DNA of 64,000 nucleotides, taken from the NCBI GenBank assembly GCA_043808305.1, contig JAZDFB010000089.1:1-64000 (forward strand), written 5' to 3'. Below the pieces are notes generated by a model. That model did no database searches. It was not told the DNA's origin and saw only the letters and a list, made by a program, of their open reading frames with translations. Of this stretch, positions 14,674 through 24,596 are shown one piece after another. The translations under genes were made by a program, and so were the position numbers. This DNA comes from JBBAAP01 sp043808305. Lineage in GTDB: Bacteria > Planctomycetota > MHYJ01 > JACQXL01. Numbering within the stretch: the first letter of the stretch is position 1; the number at the start of each line of letters is the position of its first letter.

Positions 14674-16776
14674 CTATTGCCCGATCTGCGTCGGGGTAGT
14701 TCGCCAGGCGGTCCCATCGCCTAATTGACCATAATTATTATTGCCCCAGGCCCAGAGAGAGCCATCGGTTTTGATACCAATAGTGTGGTCATACCCACCG
14801 GCAATGGCAGACCACCCAGTATCCGTACCAATATGGGTGGGGGTATTCTTATCAATATATGTCCCATCACCTAATTGGCCATAGCCATTAAATCCCCAGG
14901 CCCAGAGCGAACCATCGCTCTTTATGCCAATGGTGGTGTGATAGATACCACCGACAATGACAGACCAGCCGGTATCACTGATAAGTTTCGGGCCGGTAGT
15001 TACATTAGTAGTCGTTCCATCGCCTAATTGACCCTCACCGTTATATCCCCAGGCCCAGAGAGAGCCATCGCTCTTTATGGCAACGGTGTGGCTCCCACCA
15101 CCGGCAATGACAGCCCCGGCCCAGCCGGTTGCGCTGATAAGTTTCGGGCCGGTAGTTACATCAGTAGTTGTCCCATCGCCTAATTGACCATAATTATTAT
15201 TGCCCCAGGCCCAGAGAGAGCCATCGGTCTTCAGAGCAATGTTGTGATCCCAACCACCGGCAATGACAGCCCCGGCCCAGCCGGTATCGCTGATAAGTTT
15301 CGGGCCGGTAGTTACATTAGTAGTCGTCCCATCGCCTAATTGACCATAGTGATTAAATCCCCAGGCATAGAGCGAACCATCGGCCTTCACGGCACAAGTG
15401 TGGCTATACCCACAGGCAATGACAGCCCCGGCCCAGCCGGTAGTGCTGATAAGTGTCGGGGTGGTTCTACTTATAGTTGTCCCATCGCCTAATTGACCAT
15501 CAGAGTTATCTCCCCAGGCCCAGAGAGAGCCATCGGCCTTTACGGCAACGGTGTGGCTCCACCCACAGGCAATGGCAGACCAGCCAAGAGTAGTGGTAAT
15601 AGGAGTTGGGGTCAATTTATTAACGGTTGTTCCATCGCCTAATTGACCATAATTATTATATCCCCAGGCCCAGATAGAGCCATCGGCCTTTACGGCAATG
15701 GTGTAATAGTGACCACAGGCAATAGCAGACCATATGTTATCAGCACCAATCCGGCTCGGGGTCTTTTTATTACCACATGTCCCATCGCCTAATTGACCAG
15801 AATTATTATATCCCCAGGCCCAGATAGAGCCATCGGCCTTTACGGCAATGGTGTGCATCCAACCACAGGCAATGACGGCCCCGGCCCAGCCGGTTGCACT
15901 TATAAGTGTCGAGGTGGTTCTAGTTATAGCTGTCCCATCGCCTAATTGACCATAATTGTTTCTGCCCCACGCCCAGAGCGAGCCATCGGTCTTCAGGGCA
16001 ATGGTATGGTCAGACCCACAGGCAATGGCCGACCAGCCGGTTGTGCTGATAAGTGTTGGGGTCGTTCTCTGGGTAGTTGTCCCATCGCCTAGTTGACCAG
16101 AGTCATTACTACCCCAGGCCCAGATAGACCCATCGGTCTTCAGGGCAACGGTGTACAAGTAACCAGCAGCAATGGCAGACCAGCCGGTATCGCTGATAAG
16201 TTTCGGGCCGGTAGTTACATAAGTAGTTGTCCCGTCACCTAATTGACCAGACTGGTTATTGCCCCAAGCCCAGAGCGAACCATCGGACTTCACGGCAACG
16301 GTGCAAACTCCACCACAGGCAATGACAGCCTCGGCCCAGCCGGTTGCGCTGATAAGTTTCGGGCCGGTAGTTACATCAGTAGTTGTCCCATCGCCTAATT
16401 GACCAAACACGTTATCCCCCCAGGCCCAGAGCGAGCCATCGGTCTTCAGGGCAATGGTGTGAGAGTTACCACAGGCAATGGCAGACCAGCCGGTTGCGCT
16501 GATAAGTGTCGGGGTGGTTCTACTTATAGTTGTCCCATCGCCTAATTGACCATCAGAGTTATATCCCCAGGCCCAGATAGAGCCATCGGTCTTCAGGGCA
16601 ATGGTGTGAAACCAACCACAAGCAATGGCAGACCAGTTCGTATCCGTGCCGATGCGGGTCGGGGTGTTCTTGTTTATGGTTGTTCCGTCCCCTAATTGAC
16701 CAATTCCGTTAGAGCCCCAAGCCCAGAGTGTGCCATCGGTTTTTAATGCAATGGTATACGCCATACCACCAGCCAC
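14674..16776 (-). CDS. RCC1-repeat (beta-propeller) part of a split giant lipoprotein
   Basis: The frame encodes 14 RCC1 repeats of about 50 residues, each with a WAWGxNxxGQLGDGT core, enough for two seven-bladed propellers. It ends at 14674. The first start-like codon is GTG 16776, but the frame is open back to 17322 and is in phase with the FN3 gene that stops at 17323. Two further FN3-like modules are encoded at 16777-17322. This is therefore most likely the C-terminal half of one 1490-codon gene. Such propellers usually bind proteins or carbohydrate; the exact role is unknown. Confidence 0.85.
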   Translation of the reverse strand: MAGGMAYTIALKTDGTLWAWGSNGIGQLGDGTTINKNTPTRIGTDTNWSAIACGWFHTIALKTDGSIWAWGYNSDGQLGDGTTISRTTPTLISATGWSAIACGNSHTIALKTDGSLWAWGDNVFGQLGDGTTTDVTTGPKLISATGWAEAVIACGGVCTVAVKSDGSLWAWGNNQSGQLGDGTTTYVTTGPKLISDTGWSAIAAGYLYTVALKTDGSIWAWGSNDSGQLGDGTTTQRTTPTLISTTGWSAIACGSDHTIALKTDGSLWAWGRNNYGQLGDGTAITRTTSTLISATGWAGAVIACGWMHTIAVKADGSIWAWGYNNSGQLGDGTCGNKKTPSRIGADNIWSAIACGHYYTIAVKADGSIWAWGYNNYGQLGDGTTVNKLTPTPITTTLGWSAIACGWSHTVAVKADGSLWAWGDNSDGQLGDGTTISRTTPTLISTTGWAGAVIACGYSHTCAVKADGSLYAWGFNHYGQLGDGTTTNVTTGPKLISDTGWAGAVIAGGWDHNIALKTDGSLWAWGNNNYGQLGDGTTTDVTTGPKLISATGWAGAVIAGGGSHTVAIKSDGSLWAWGYNGEGQLGDGTTTNVTTGPKLISDTGWSVIVGGIYHTTIGIKSDGSLWAWGFNGYGQLGDGTYIDKNTPTHIGTDTGWSAIAGGYDHTIGIKTDGSLWAWGNNNYGQLGDGTAWRTTPTQIGQ

Positions 16777-17322
16777 CTGTGCCCATTTCCCCTCAGTCCG
16801 GAAACTCCAAACCGCGCCTTGGATCGTGCCACCGGTATTCTTTGAGTCTATCCGCCAGTAATAAAGGGTGTTATAGGAAAGAGCTCCCGGATTATAAGTC
16901 GTTCCTGCTTGATTGCCAATAAATGTTCCCGGACTGCTTGTGCCGAAATAAATGTCATAAGAGGTTGCGCCGCTTGCCGATGCCCATCCTAACTGTTGAG
17001 TAATAGGCAGACCAATTGCGCTATCAGCCGGGTTAGGTGTGTCCGCCTGGACCGGCGGCGCTACCTGCGTGGTAAAACTCCAGATTGTTCCTTGGGTTGT
17101 GCCACCGGCATTCTTTGAGTTAATCCTCCAGTAATACGGGGTGTTGTAAGCAAGAGCGCCCGGGTTATAACTTGTTGATGCAGTATTAGTCTTGAACGTT
17201 GTCGGCGGATTGTTTGTATCAAAATAGACATCGTAAGATGCGGCGCCGGTTGCGGACGCCCAGGCAAGTTGTGTGGTGGTTATACAATCAGTTGTATTGT
17301 GAGCCGGGTTAGGTGTGTCCGC

Positions 17323-17325
17323 CTA
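17323..17325 (-). other. In-frame amber (TAG) separating the FN3 and RCC1 halves
   Basis: The linker between FN3-like modules reads APPA-stop-ADTPNP here, where another copy reads APPVQADTPNP. A single C-to-T change (CAG to TAG) explains it. The frame continues without another stop for 882 codons. It could be a recent nonsense mutation, programmed readthrough, or a sequencing error. Confidence 0.85.
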
Positions 17326-19143
17326 GGCCGGCGGCGCTATCTGCGTGGTAAAACTCCAGGTCACGCCTGTGGTGGTGGCGGTAGTATTCTTGGAGTCTAT
17401 CCGCCAGTAATAAATGGTGTTGTAGGAAAGAGCGCCCGGATTATATGTTGTTATAGCAACACTTGTCTGCGCCAGAGCAGGCGGGTTTGCCGTATCAAAA
17501 TAGACATCGTAAGATGCGGCACGAGCTGCATCCGCCCAGGCAAGTATCGTGGTGGTTATAACACCAGTCGCGCTATCAGCCGGGTTAGGCGAGGTTACCT
17601 GAACCGGCGGCGCTATCTGCGTGGTAAATGTCCAGACTGCTCCTTGGGTTGTGCCACCGGTATTCTTGGAATCTATCCGCCAGTAATAGGTGGTTGAATA
17701 CTGAAGAGCTAAAGGACTAAAGGACGTGAGAATAGTATTTGTAATAGGCGTCCACGCCGTAGTTGTCGTGCCAAAATAGACATCGTAGGATGTTGCATCA
17801 GTGGCTGTTGCCCAGGTTAATGTTGTAGTTATCAGCGCATTGATTGCGCCATCAGCCGGATTAGGCGAGGTTGCCTGAGCCGGTGGAACTGGCGCTCTGG
17901 TAGTAAAACTCCAGACCTGACCTATGGTTGTCCCGGCAGAGTTCTTTGAGTCCATCCGCCAGTAATAAGTAGTGATAAAAGCGAGTGCTCCAGGATTATA
18001 AGTCGTAGTCGCCGTATTAGTTATATATGCAGGTGGGTTACTTGTACCAAAATAGACATCATAACTTGCCGTATCAACAGCAGATGCCCAGGCCAGTTGG
18101 GTGGTGATGGAAACATTGGCGGCACTATTAGTCGGCGTCGGCGTGGTTACCTGTGCCGGCGGAGTAGGCGGTTTGGTGCTAAAACTCCAGATAGTACCGG
18201 TTATTGTCCCGCCAGCATTTTTGGAATCTATCCTCCAATAATAAGTGGCACTAAAAGCAAGCACCCCTGGGTTATAACTTGTTATGGTAATACTTGTTTG
18301 TGAAATAGGCGGCGGATTTACCGTGCCAAAATAGACATCGTAGGATGTTGCCCCGCTGGCAGATGCCCAGGACAATTGGGTATTGATGGGAACATTGGTT
18401 ACGCTATTGGCCGGCGCAGGCGATGCAACCTGAGCAGGCGGATTAATAAGCGTTGTCGCATTTGCTTCATTAGACCAGGCACTGCTTCCGGCACTATTAT
18501 CTGCGCATACACGGTAATAATAAGCGGTTGCTTCAGTAAGGCCAGTATCGGAATAAGATGTGATGCTTGCGCTGACGGTATCAATCTGGTTATAGGTACC
18601 GGCTTGCCCGCCAGAGGCGGGTGCACGTTCTATTTTAAATCCTGCTTCATCCGTGGAATTATCCGTCCAGGTAAGGTCAATCTGGGAAGTAGAGAAGGCA
18701 TTGGCCGCAAGGTCAGACGGCGTATTTGGCACCGGGACATCGGTTACGGTGATAGTAATCGTTTCTTCGGCGGCGAAATAGGACGTGTCTGTTACCTTGA
18801 ATCTGATGCCTGTATAAGTCCCCGCCTTGTTATATGCAAGAGTCCATGAAAATATATGGGTGGTTGCATCAAATGTTGCGCCTAATGGTAAAGAAGATGC
18901 TGAATAGGTCAGGGTATCCCCGTCCGGGTCTGTAGCTGTAATGGTAAGTGTCAGTGTTGCGCCTTCGGCAATAGTTTGGTTGCCGATAGGATTAAGCACC
19001 GGCGGTCTATTTGCAACCGTTGCGCTACTACCACTACTGCCGCTACTTCCGCCTCCTCCTCCGCATCCGCCGTAATTCAGCGCGGTGATATAGGCAACAA
19101 ACATAATAATTGTGGCTATTTTCAATATCGAATTGCTGCGCAT
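17323..19143 (-). CDS. FN3/cadherin-like modular lipoprotein, N-terminal part
   Basis: The 606-aa product has an export signal followed by YGGCGGGGGSSGSSGSS, a likely though atypical lipobox and Gly/Ser linker. Next come a cadherin/Ig-like module (about 45-140, NRPPVLNPIGNQTIAEGATL), a classic FN3 module (about 141-236) and four repeats of about 91 residues with YYWRIDSKN and WSFTT signatures. AGAGG precedes ATG 19143. It stops at TAG 17323 but the frame continues into two more such modules and 14 RCC1 repeats. It is a surface adhesion or binding protein, function inferred from architecture only. Confidence 0.85.
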   Translation of the reverse strand: MRSNSILKIATIIMFVAYITALNYGGCGGGGGSSGSSGSSATVANRPPVLNPIGNQTIAEGATLTLTITATDPDGDTLTYSASSLPLGATFDATTHIFSWTLAYNKAGTYTGIRFKVTDTSYFAAEETITITVTDVPVPNTPSDLAANAFSTSQIDLTWTDNSTDEAGFKIERAPASGGQAGTYNQIDTVSASITSYSDTGLTEATAYYYRVCADNSAGSSAWSNEANATTLINPPAQVASPAPANSVTNVPINTQLSWASASGATSYDVYFGTVNPPPISQTSITITSYNPGVLAFSATYYWRIDSKNAGGTITGTIWSFSTKPPTPPAQVTTPTPTNSAANVSITTQLAWASAVDTASYDVYFGTSNPPAYITNTATTTYNPGALAFITTYYWRMDSKNSAGTTIGQVWSFTTRAPVPPAQATSPNPADGAINALITTTLTWATATDATSYDVYFGTTTTAWTPITNTILTSFSPLALQYSTTYYWRIDSKNTGGTTQGAVWTFTTQIAPPVQVTSPNPADSATGVITTTILAWADAARAASYDVYFDTANPPALAQTSVAITTYNPGALSYNTIYYWRIDSKNTTATTTGVTWSFTTQIAPPA

Positions 19144-19154
19144 ATGAAGCCTCT

Positions 19155-19220
19155 GGCGCTCCCGCTAATAAGCGGGATAAACTCCGCGCCCATGCCTGTT
19201 CCACAACAGGCGGGAGCGTC
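19155..19220 (-). promoter_or_regulatory. Leader with competing hairpins before the FN3 lipoprotein
   Basis: In the 5' leader, GCGGGAGCGCC can pair with either GACGCTCCCGC upstream (10 of 11 positions) or locally with CCCGC through a 6-base loop. A further hairpin CCTGTT/AACAGG sits between. Two mutually exclusive folds just before the ribosome site suggest an attenuator or switch. The rest of 19221-19413 shows nothing convincing. Confidence 0.4.
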
Positions 19221-19413
19221 ATTATGGCGCCACTTTCTTTTCCGAGTTCTTTTAGGAAAGAATATATCTTAATTAAATACATTGTAAGCACATTAATGGA
19301 ATCTGTCAAGGGAAAATATTGCTTTCGGGCAGGTTTATTTGGAATGCGCTAACGTTAGACATTTAAGTCCCGCTAAAGACAGGAGCATCCCTTGCTAACA
19401 ACCCGTGTTTCTC

Positions 19414-19442
19414 TTGATTTATTTGGTTTCTTTTGCTAATAT
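19414..19442 (+). promoter_or_regulatory. Promoter of the acyl-CoA operon
   Basis: TTGATT (19414-19419), a 17-base spacer and TAATAT (19437-19442) lie about 40 bases before the start at 19482. Confidence 0.55.
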
Positions 19443-19481
19443 AATAGTTTTATCGGACCTTGTGATAGAAAGGGCGTGCTT

Positions 19482-21410
19482 ATGGACGCAGAAAAGAACA
19501 TATCCTCTAATTCCCATCCGGCCAACAATACCATAAAAGCGATGCAAACCAGATACCCGGATAAATTCGCATCCGAGGACGCGATATTCAGCCATATCCA
19601 CGCCGGCGACCATATCTTCGTAGGCACGGCCTGCGGCGAGCCGCAATACCTGGTCCGGGCTATGATTAAATACGTGGAATCAAATCCCAAGGCGTTCTTC
19701 GACGCCGAGGTGTTGCAGGTCTGGACCCTGGGCGTGGCGCCTTATGCTGATGAGAAGTTTAAGGATAATTTCCGGCATAATTCGTTCTTTATCGGCCAAA
19801 GCACCCGGTCGGCCGTTGCCAAGGGAGCGGCTGATTATACCCCGATATTCCTTTCGGCTGTGCCGGACCTGTTCCGCCGCCGGATGCAGCCTATCGATGT
19901 GGCACTGATACAGGCTTCGTTGCCGGACGAGCACGGTTTTATGAGCCTGGGCGTGAGCGTGGACATAGTCAAGGCGGCGGTCGAGTCGGCTACCACGGTG
20001 ATTGTCCAGGTTAACGCCAATATGCCACGGGTGCACGGCGAAACTTTCATCAGCGTCAATGACGTGGATTTTATCATCCATCACGACGAACCGCTTCTGG
20101 AGTTCCAATCGCAGGCTTCCCTGGAAACGCCCATAAAAATCGGCAAATACGTGGCCAAGATTATCGAAGACGGCGATACCATCCAGGTCGGTTACGGCAG
20201 CATCCCCAACGCTATCCTGTCCAGCCTGAACAATAAGAAACACCTGGGCGTGCATACGGAATTATTGAGCGACGGGATAGTCGAATTAATGAAATCGGGC
20301 GTGGTTGATAATTCCAGGAAGTCGCTTAACCAGGGCAAGACCGTGGCGACCTTCTGCATGGGCAATAAGGCTACTTATGAATACCTCAACGACAACCCCA
20401 GCTTTGAGTTCCGGCCGGTGGATTACACCAATAACCCGTTAGTCATCGCCCGGGTTAAGAATATGGCGGCCATAAACAGCGGGCTGGAAATAGACCTGAC
20501 CGGCGAGGCCACTGCCGAATCCATCGGCAAGACATTTTACAGCGGCATTGGCGGCCAGGCCGACTTTATGCGCGGGGCGATACTTTCGCCCGGCGGCAAG
20601 ACTATCCTGACGCTGGAATCGACGGCCGATAACGGCAATGTTTCGCGCATCGTGCCCTTCCTAAAAGAAGGCGCCGGCGTTACTCTAAACCGGGGCGATG
20701 TCCATTACGTGGTGACCGAATACGGCATCGCTTACCTGCACGGCAAGAATATCCGGGAACGGGCTATGGAATTGATTTCTATCGCCCATCCCAAGTTCCG
20801 GCCCTGGCTGATACAGGAAGCCAAGAAGCTGAATATGATATACGCCGACCAGGCGTTCATACCGGGCAAGAAGGGCGAATACCCGGAACACCTGGAAACC
20901 TACCGGACCACCGAGGCGGGTCTGACCTTGTTCTTCAGGCCGGTCCGGATAAGCGATGAACCGCTTTTGAAGGATTTTTTCTATTCGATTTCGGACCAGA
21001 GTATGTACCGGCGGTTTATCTCCAGCCGCAAGGATATGCCACACGAACGCCTGCAGGAATTCGTGATTATCGATTATACCAGGGAACTGGTCATACTGGC
21101 GGTCCTGCAGAAGGATGAACAGGAATTAATCGTCGGCGTAGGCCAATACGGAATTGACGAAAATACCCACACGGCCGAGGTGGCCTTTGTGGTCAAGGAC
21201 GATTCCCAGAATAAGGGTATCGGCGGCGAATTGCTGTCTTACCTGACTTTCCTGGCCAAGAAGCAAGGCTTGTTGGGATTCACGGCGCAGGTGGTCCAGG
21301 ATAACCTGCCGATGCTCCACCTTTTTGAGTCCATGGGGTTCGATATCCAACGCCGGAATGACTCGGGAGTTTACGAGCTGAGGATGGCTTTCAAAGACAG
21401 GGGCGAATAA
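19482..21410 (+). CDS. Acetyl-CoA hydrolase/CoA-transferase fused to a GNAT acetyltransferase
   Basis: ATG 19482 is chosen over GTG 19476 because GAAAGGG sits seven bases upstream. Residues about 10-460 form a family I CoA-transferase of the acetate/4-hydroxybutyrate type (IQVGYGSIPNAILSSL, HTELLSDG, FYSGIGGQADFMRGA). Residues about 485-640 form a GNAT domain (FFRPVRISDEPLLKDFFYSI, acetyl-CoA loop DDSQNKGIGGELL). It would exchange CoA between acetyl-CoA and another acid; the GNAT part may acetylate a protein. The stop overlaps the next start by one base (TAATG), so translation is coupled to the ADP-forming synthetase. Confidence 0.9.
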   Translation: MDAEKNISSNSHPANNTIKAMQTRYPDKFASEDAIFSHIHAGDHIFVGTACGEPQYLVRAMIKYVESNPKAFFDAEVLQVWTLGVAPYADEKFKDNFRHNSFFIGQSTRSAVAKGAADYTPIFLSAVPDLFRRRMQPIDVALIQASLPDEHGFMSLGVSVDIVKAAVESATTVIVQVNANMPRVHGETFISVNDVDFIIHHDEPLLEFQSQASLETPIKIGKYVAKIIEDGDTIQVGYGSIPNAILSSLNNKKHLGVHTELLSDGIVELMKSGVVDNSRKSLNQGKTVATFCMGNKATYEYLNDNPSFEFRPVDYTNNPLVIARVKNMAAINSGLEIDLTGEATAESIGKTFYSGIGGQADFMRGAILSPGGKTILTLESTADNGNVSRIVPFLKEGAGVTLNRGDVHYVVTEYGIAYLHGKNIRERAMELISIAHPKFRPWLIQEAKKLNMIYADQAFIPGKKGEYPEHLETYRTTEAGLTLFFRPVRISDEPLLKDFFYSISDQSMYRRFISSRKDMPHERLQEFVIIDYTRELVILAVLQKDEQELIVGVGQYGIDENTHTAEVAFVVKDDSQNKGIGGELLSYLTFLAKKQGLLGFTAQVVQDNLPMLHLFESMGFDIQRRNDSGVYELRMAFKDRGE

Positions 21411-23521
21411 TGAAAAGCAGCAACGCCGATATTAAATACCTTTTTGAGCCGCGGTCTATCGCCATTATCGGCGCATCCCAGCAAGAAGGCAAAATCGGAT
21501 ATAAAATAGTAGAGAATATCATAGCCAGCGGCTATAAGGGCAAGGTATATCCGGTAAACCCCAAGGGCGGCCGGATATTGGGCATAGAGTCATATAAAAG
21601 CATCGAGGATATCAAGGGCGATGTCGATGTGGCGACCATCGTTATCCCGGCCGAACTGGTCCTGGAATCTTTCAAGGGCTGTGCCGCCAAAAAGGTCAAG
21701 TTCCTTTCTATCATCACGTCCGGCTTTTCTGAAATCGGCAATATCGAGCTGGAGAGAAAAATCACCGCTTACGCCCTTGAGCATAATATGCGGATATTGG
21801 GCCCGAATATCTTCGGGTTCTATTCGGCGGCCAGTTCTTTGAACGCTACTTTCGGGCCGAAAAACATAAAGCCGGGAAATGTGGCAATCATCACCCAGAG
21901 CGGAGCCCTGGGCGTGGCCATGATAGGCAAGACGGCCGTGGAAAATATCGGGCTGTCCTCGATTATCTCGGTCGGCAATAAGGCGGACCTGGACGAAACC
22001 GACCTGCTGGAATACCTGGCTAATCACAACGGCACCAAAGTGATATTTATGTATATCGAAGGCGTAAAGAACGGCGCCAAGCTGGTCGAGGCGCTTAAGG
22101 CAACCACCAGGAAAAAGCCGGTGGTGGTGGTCAAATCCGGCCGTTCCAAGCGCGGCGCCATTGCGGCCGCGTCCCATACCGGCTCGCTGGCCGGCTCGGA
22201 CGAGATTTTTGACGACGTGATGCGCCAGTGCAACGTGCTCCGAGCCGAAAGCATCAAGGAGGCACTGGAATGGTGCAAGTTCTTCGCCAATACTCCACTG
22301 CCGTCCGGCGAAAATACGGTCATCATCACCAACGGCGGCGGTATCGGCGTAATGGCCACCGATGCCTGCGAGAAATACGGGGTCAAGCTTTACGATAACT
22401 ACGAAACGCTTAAGTCGATATTTTCCAAGATTATGCCCTATTTCGGCTCGGCCAAGAACCCGGTAGACCTGACCGGACAAGCCGGGTATTCGCATTATAA
22501 TTCGGCTTTTGCCACGGCCCTTAAGCAAAAAGATATTGATGCGCTGATATCGCTGTACTGCGAAACGGCATTATTCGATATCGCTAATTTCTCCCAGTCA
22601 ATAGAGGAGACCTACCGGAAATACCGCGAGGCCAAGAAACCCATCGTATTCTGCCTGCTGGGCGGCGAGAAATTGGATGACTGCATCCGGACGCTCCGGC
22701 AGAAGGATGTGCCGGTTTTCAGCGACCCGTATGAAGCTGTTTCCTGCATGGGCGCGGTCTATTCGTATTACCACGCTTTGTCAGCGCCAACGGACGAACC
22801 GGAGAAATCACGGATAGATGCCGATGCAATCAGCGGCATAATCAAGAAAGCCCAGGCCGATAACAGGCGGTTCTTGCTGTCCAACGAAGGACAGGGCGTA
22901 ATAAAAGCGGTCGACATCCCGGTGCCGCAGAGCTACATCGCCCATAGTATCGAGGAATCGGTTAAATACGCAGAAAAGACCGGATACCCAGTGGTTATGA
23001 AAGTGGTCTCCAAGGATATTCTCCACAAGAGCGACGTGGGCGGCGTAGCCCTGGACCTGGCCAATAAAACCGAGGTGCTTGAGGCCTACGAAGCTATTAT
23101 GCATAACTGCAAGTCTCATAATCCCAACGCCTTCATAGAAGGCGTCTCTATAGACGAGATGGTCAAACCGGGGACCGAACTAATCATAGGCGCCCGGCGC
23201 GACCCGTCATTCGGGCCGATAGTCATGTTCGGGCTGGGCGGCATATACGTGGAGGTGATGAAAGACGTTTCGTTCCGCGCCTGGCCGGTTAGCCGCAATG
23301 AAATAAGAGCTATGATAAAAGAAATCAAGTCTTACCCGCTGCTGCTGGGCGTGCGGGGCGAGGCCAAGAAGGATATCAACAGCGTTATTGACGCAATTAT
23401 AAAAGTCGGAACTATTATAAGCGAATCTAAAAATATTACTGATATAGAAATCAACCCACTGGTTGTTTATGAGCAGGGCGTGAAAGCGGTGGATGTAAGA
23501 ATCCTGCTTTCCAACCAATAA
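21410..23521 (+). CDS. ADP-forming acetate--CoA ligase, fused alpha and beta subunits
   Basis: The 703-aa enzyme has a CoA-binding domain (about 8-130, EPRSIAIIGASQQEGKIGY), a succinyl-CoA-ligase-like domain with ITQSGALG near 162 and the phospho-histidine at H256 (AAASHTGSLAG), and a C-terminal ATP-grasp domain (about 480-703, TGYPVVMKVVSKDILHKSDVGGV). It converts acyl-CoA + ADP + Pi to acid + ATP + CoA, an energy-saving fermentation step. The neighbouring CoA-transferase and DRTGG protein support a role in acetate metabolism. Confidence 0.94.
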   Translation: MKSSNADIKYLFEPRSIAIIGASQQEGKIGYKIVENIIASGYKGKVYPVNPKGGRILGIESYKSIEDIKGDVDVATIVIPAELVLESFKGCAAKKVKFLSIITSGFSEIGNIELERKITAYALEHNMRILGPNIFGFYSAASSLNATFGPKNIKPGNVAIITQSGALGVAMIGKTAVENIGLSSIISVGNKADLDETDLLEYLANHNGTKVIFMYIEGVKNGAKLVEALKATTRKKPVVVVKSGRSKRGAIAAASHTGSLAGSDEIFDDVMRQCNVLRAESIKEALEWCKFFANTPLPSGENTVIITNGGGIGVMATDACEKYGVKLYDNYETLKSIFSKIMPYFGSAKNPVDLTGQAGYSHYNSAFATALKQKDIDALISLYCETALFDIANFSQSIEETYRKYREAKKPIVFCLLGGEKLDDCIRTLRQKDVPVFSDPYEAVSCMGAVYSYYHALSAPTDEPEKSRIDADAISGIIKKAQADNRRFLLSNEGQGVIKAVDIPVPQSYIAHSIEESVKYAEKTGYPVVMKVVSKDILHKSDVGGVALDLANKTEVLEAYEAIMHNCKSHNPNAFIEGVSIDEMVKPGTELIIGARRDPSFGPIVMFGLGGIYVEVMKDVSFRAWPVSRNEIRAMIKEIKSYPLLLGVRGEAKKDINSVIDAIIKVGTIISESKNITDIEINPLVVYEQGVKAVDVRILLSNQ

Positions 23522-23536
23522 ACGGAGGTAGCTGAA

Positions 23537-24571
23537 ATGAATAAATTAGTAATCGCATCGATGGAGAAAAGCTCCGGTAAAACAAGTTTTATTGTCGGGT
23601 TAGCCCGGGCGCTGGATGTCAAAGCAGGCTATATGAAACCTTTCGGGGAAAGGCTGGTCTACCAGAAAAAACGGCTCTGGGACTACGACGCGGCCTTGAT
23701 TGCCGGGGTATTGGGCCTTAAGGAAAGCCCGGAGGAAATGACTATCGGATTTGAGTATTCCAAGCTCAGGTATATGTATGATGGACAGCGGCTAAAGAAA
23801 AAACTGCTGGAAATGGCGGCGAACATGGGCAAAGACAAGGACATCCTGTTCATAGAAGGCGGCAGCGCTTTGAGGCATGGCGGCGGCGCCGGGCTTGACC
23901 CGATATCGGTGGCAAAACACATTGACGCCAAGCTTTTTGTGGTCATCAGCGGAAATGAAAACATAATCATCGACAGCGCCACCTTCCTGAAAAATCACGT
24001 TGACCTTAAAGACATCGATTTCGGCGGCGTAATTATCAACAAAGTCAAGGATGTAGATGATTTTAAGGGAAACTATCTCAGCGAGATAACAGGATTGGGC
24101 TTTAAGGTATTGGGAGTGATTCCTTACCAGCCCGAACTGACTTACCTGACGGTGCATAACCTGTATTACCGGCTGTTCGCCAAGATAATTACCGGCGAAA
24201 ATAACTTAAACCGCACTGTCAGGCATATCTTTATCGGGGCCGGTTCGGCCGAGATGGCCCTGAAGAGCTCCTTATTCCAGAAAGAGGACAAGCTGATTAT
24301 CACCAGCGGCGACCGTTCCGATATGATTATCGCCGCCATAGAAACCAACAGCGCCGGCGTGATTCTGACCAACAACATCATGCCACAGTCAAATATTATT
24401 TCCAAGGCATCAGAGAAAAACATACCTCTTCTGCTGGTCAGCCATGACACCTACCAGGTGGCCAAGCAGATTGACGCGATTGAGCCGCTGCTGCTGAAAG
24501 AAGATACGGCCCGGATAGAGATGCTAACCAAGCTGATTAAAGAGCACGTGGCCATAAAGAAAATAATTTAG
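23537..24571 (+). CDS. BioD-like P-loop/DRTGG-domain protein (phosphotransacetylase N-terminal type)
   Basis: The 344-aa protein has a dethiobiotin-synthetase-like ATPase domain (about 1-210) with a P-loop variant MEKSSGKTSF, and a C-terminal DRTGG-type domain (about 215-325, LIITSGDRSDMIIAAIET). This matches the regulatory N-terminal half of large phosphotransacetylases, but the catalytic Pta domain is absent. GGAGGT lies upstream and the gap to the previous gene is 15 bases. It probably senses a nucleotide and tunes acetate flux in the operon. Confidence 0.85.
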   Translation: MNKLVIASMEKSSGKTSFIVGLARALDVKAGYMKPFGERLVYQKKRLWDYDAALIAGVLGLKESPEEMTIGFEYSKLRYMYDGQRLKKKLLEMAANMGKDKDILFIEGGSALRHGGGAGLDPISVAKHIDAKLFVVISGNENIIIDSATFLKNHVDLKDIDFGGVIINKVKDVDDFKGNYLSEITGLGFKVLGVIPYQPELTYLTVHNLYYRLFAKIITGENNLNRTVRHIFIGAGSAEMALKSSLFQKEDKLIITSGDRSDMIIAAIETNSAGVILTNNIMPQSNIISKASEKNIPLLLVSHDTYQVAKQIDAIEPLLLKEDTARIEMLTKLIKEHVAIKKII

Positions 24572-24596
24572 GGAGTCCAGATTTACCGGCATTGCG

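Noticed and set aside
18604..18624. CCCGCC/GGCGGG hairpin within the FN3 module as an inserted element
   Set aside because: It is short (PASGGQAG) and could be a normal loop; only one copy was noticed in a coding region.
21590..22528. 312-codon minus-strand frame opposite the ADP-forming synthetase
   Set aside because: The plus-strand frame is a complete, motif-rich enzyme; the antisense product matches nothing recognisable.
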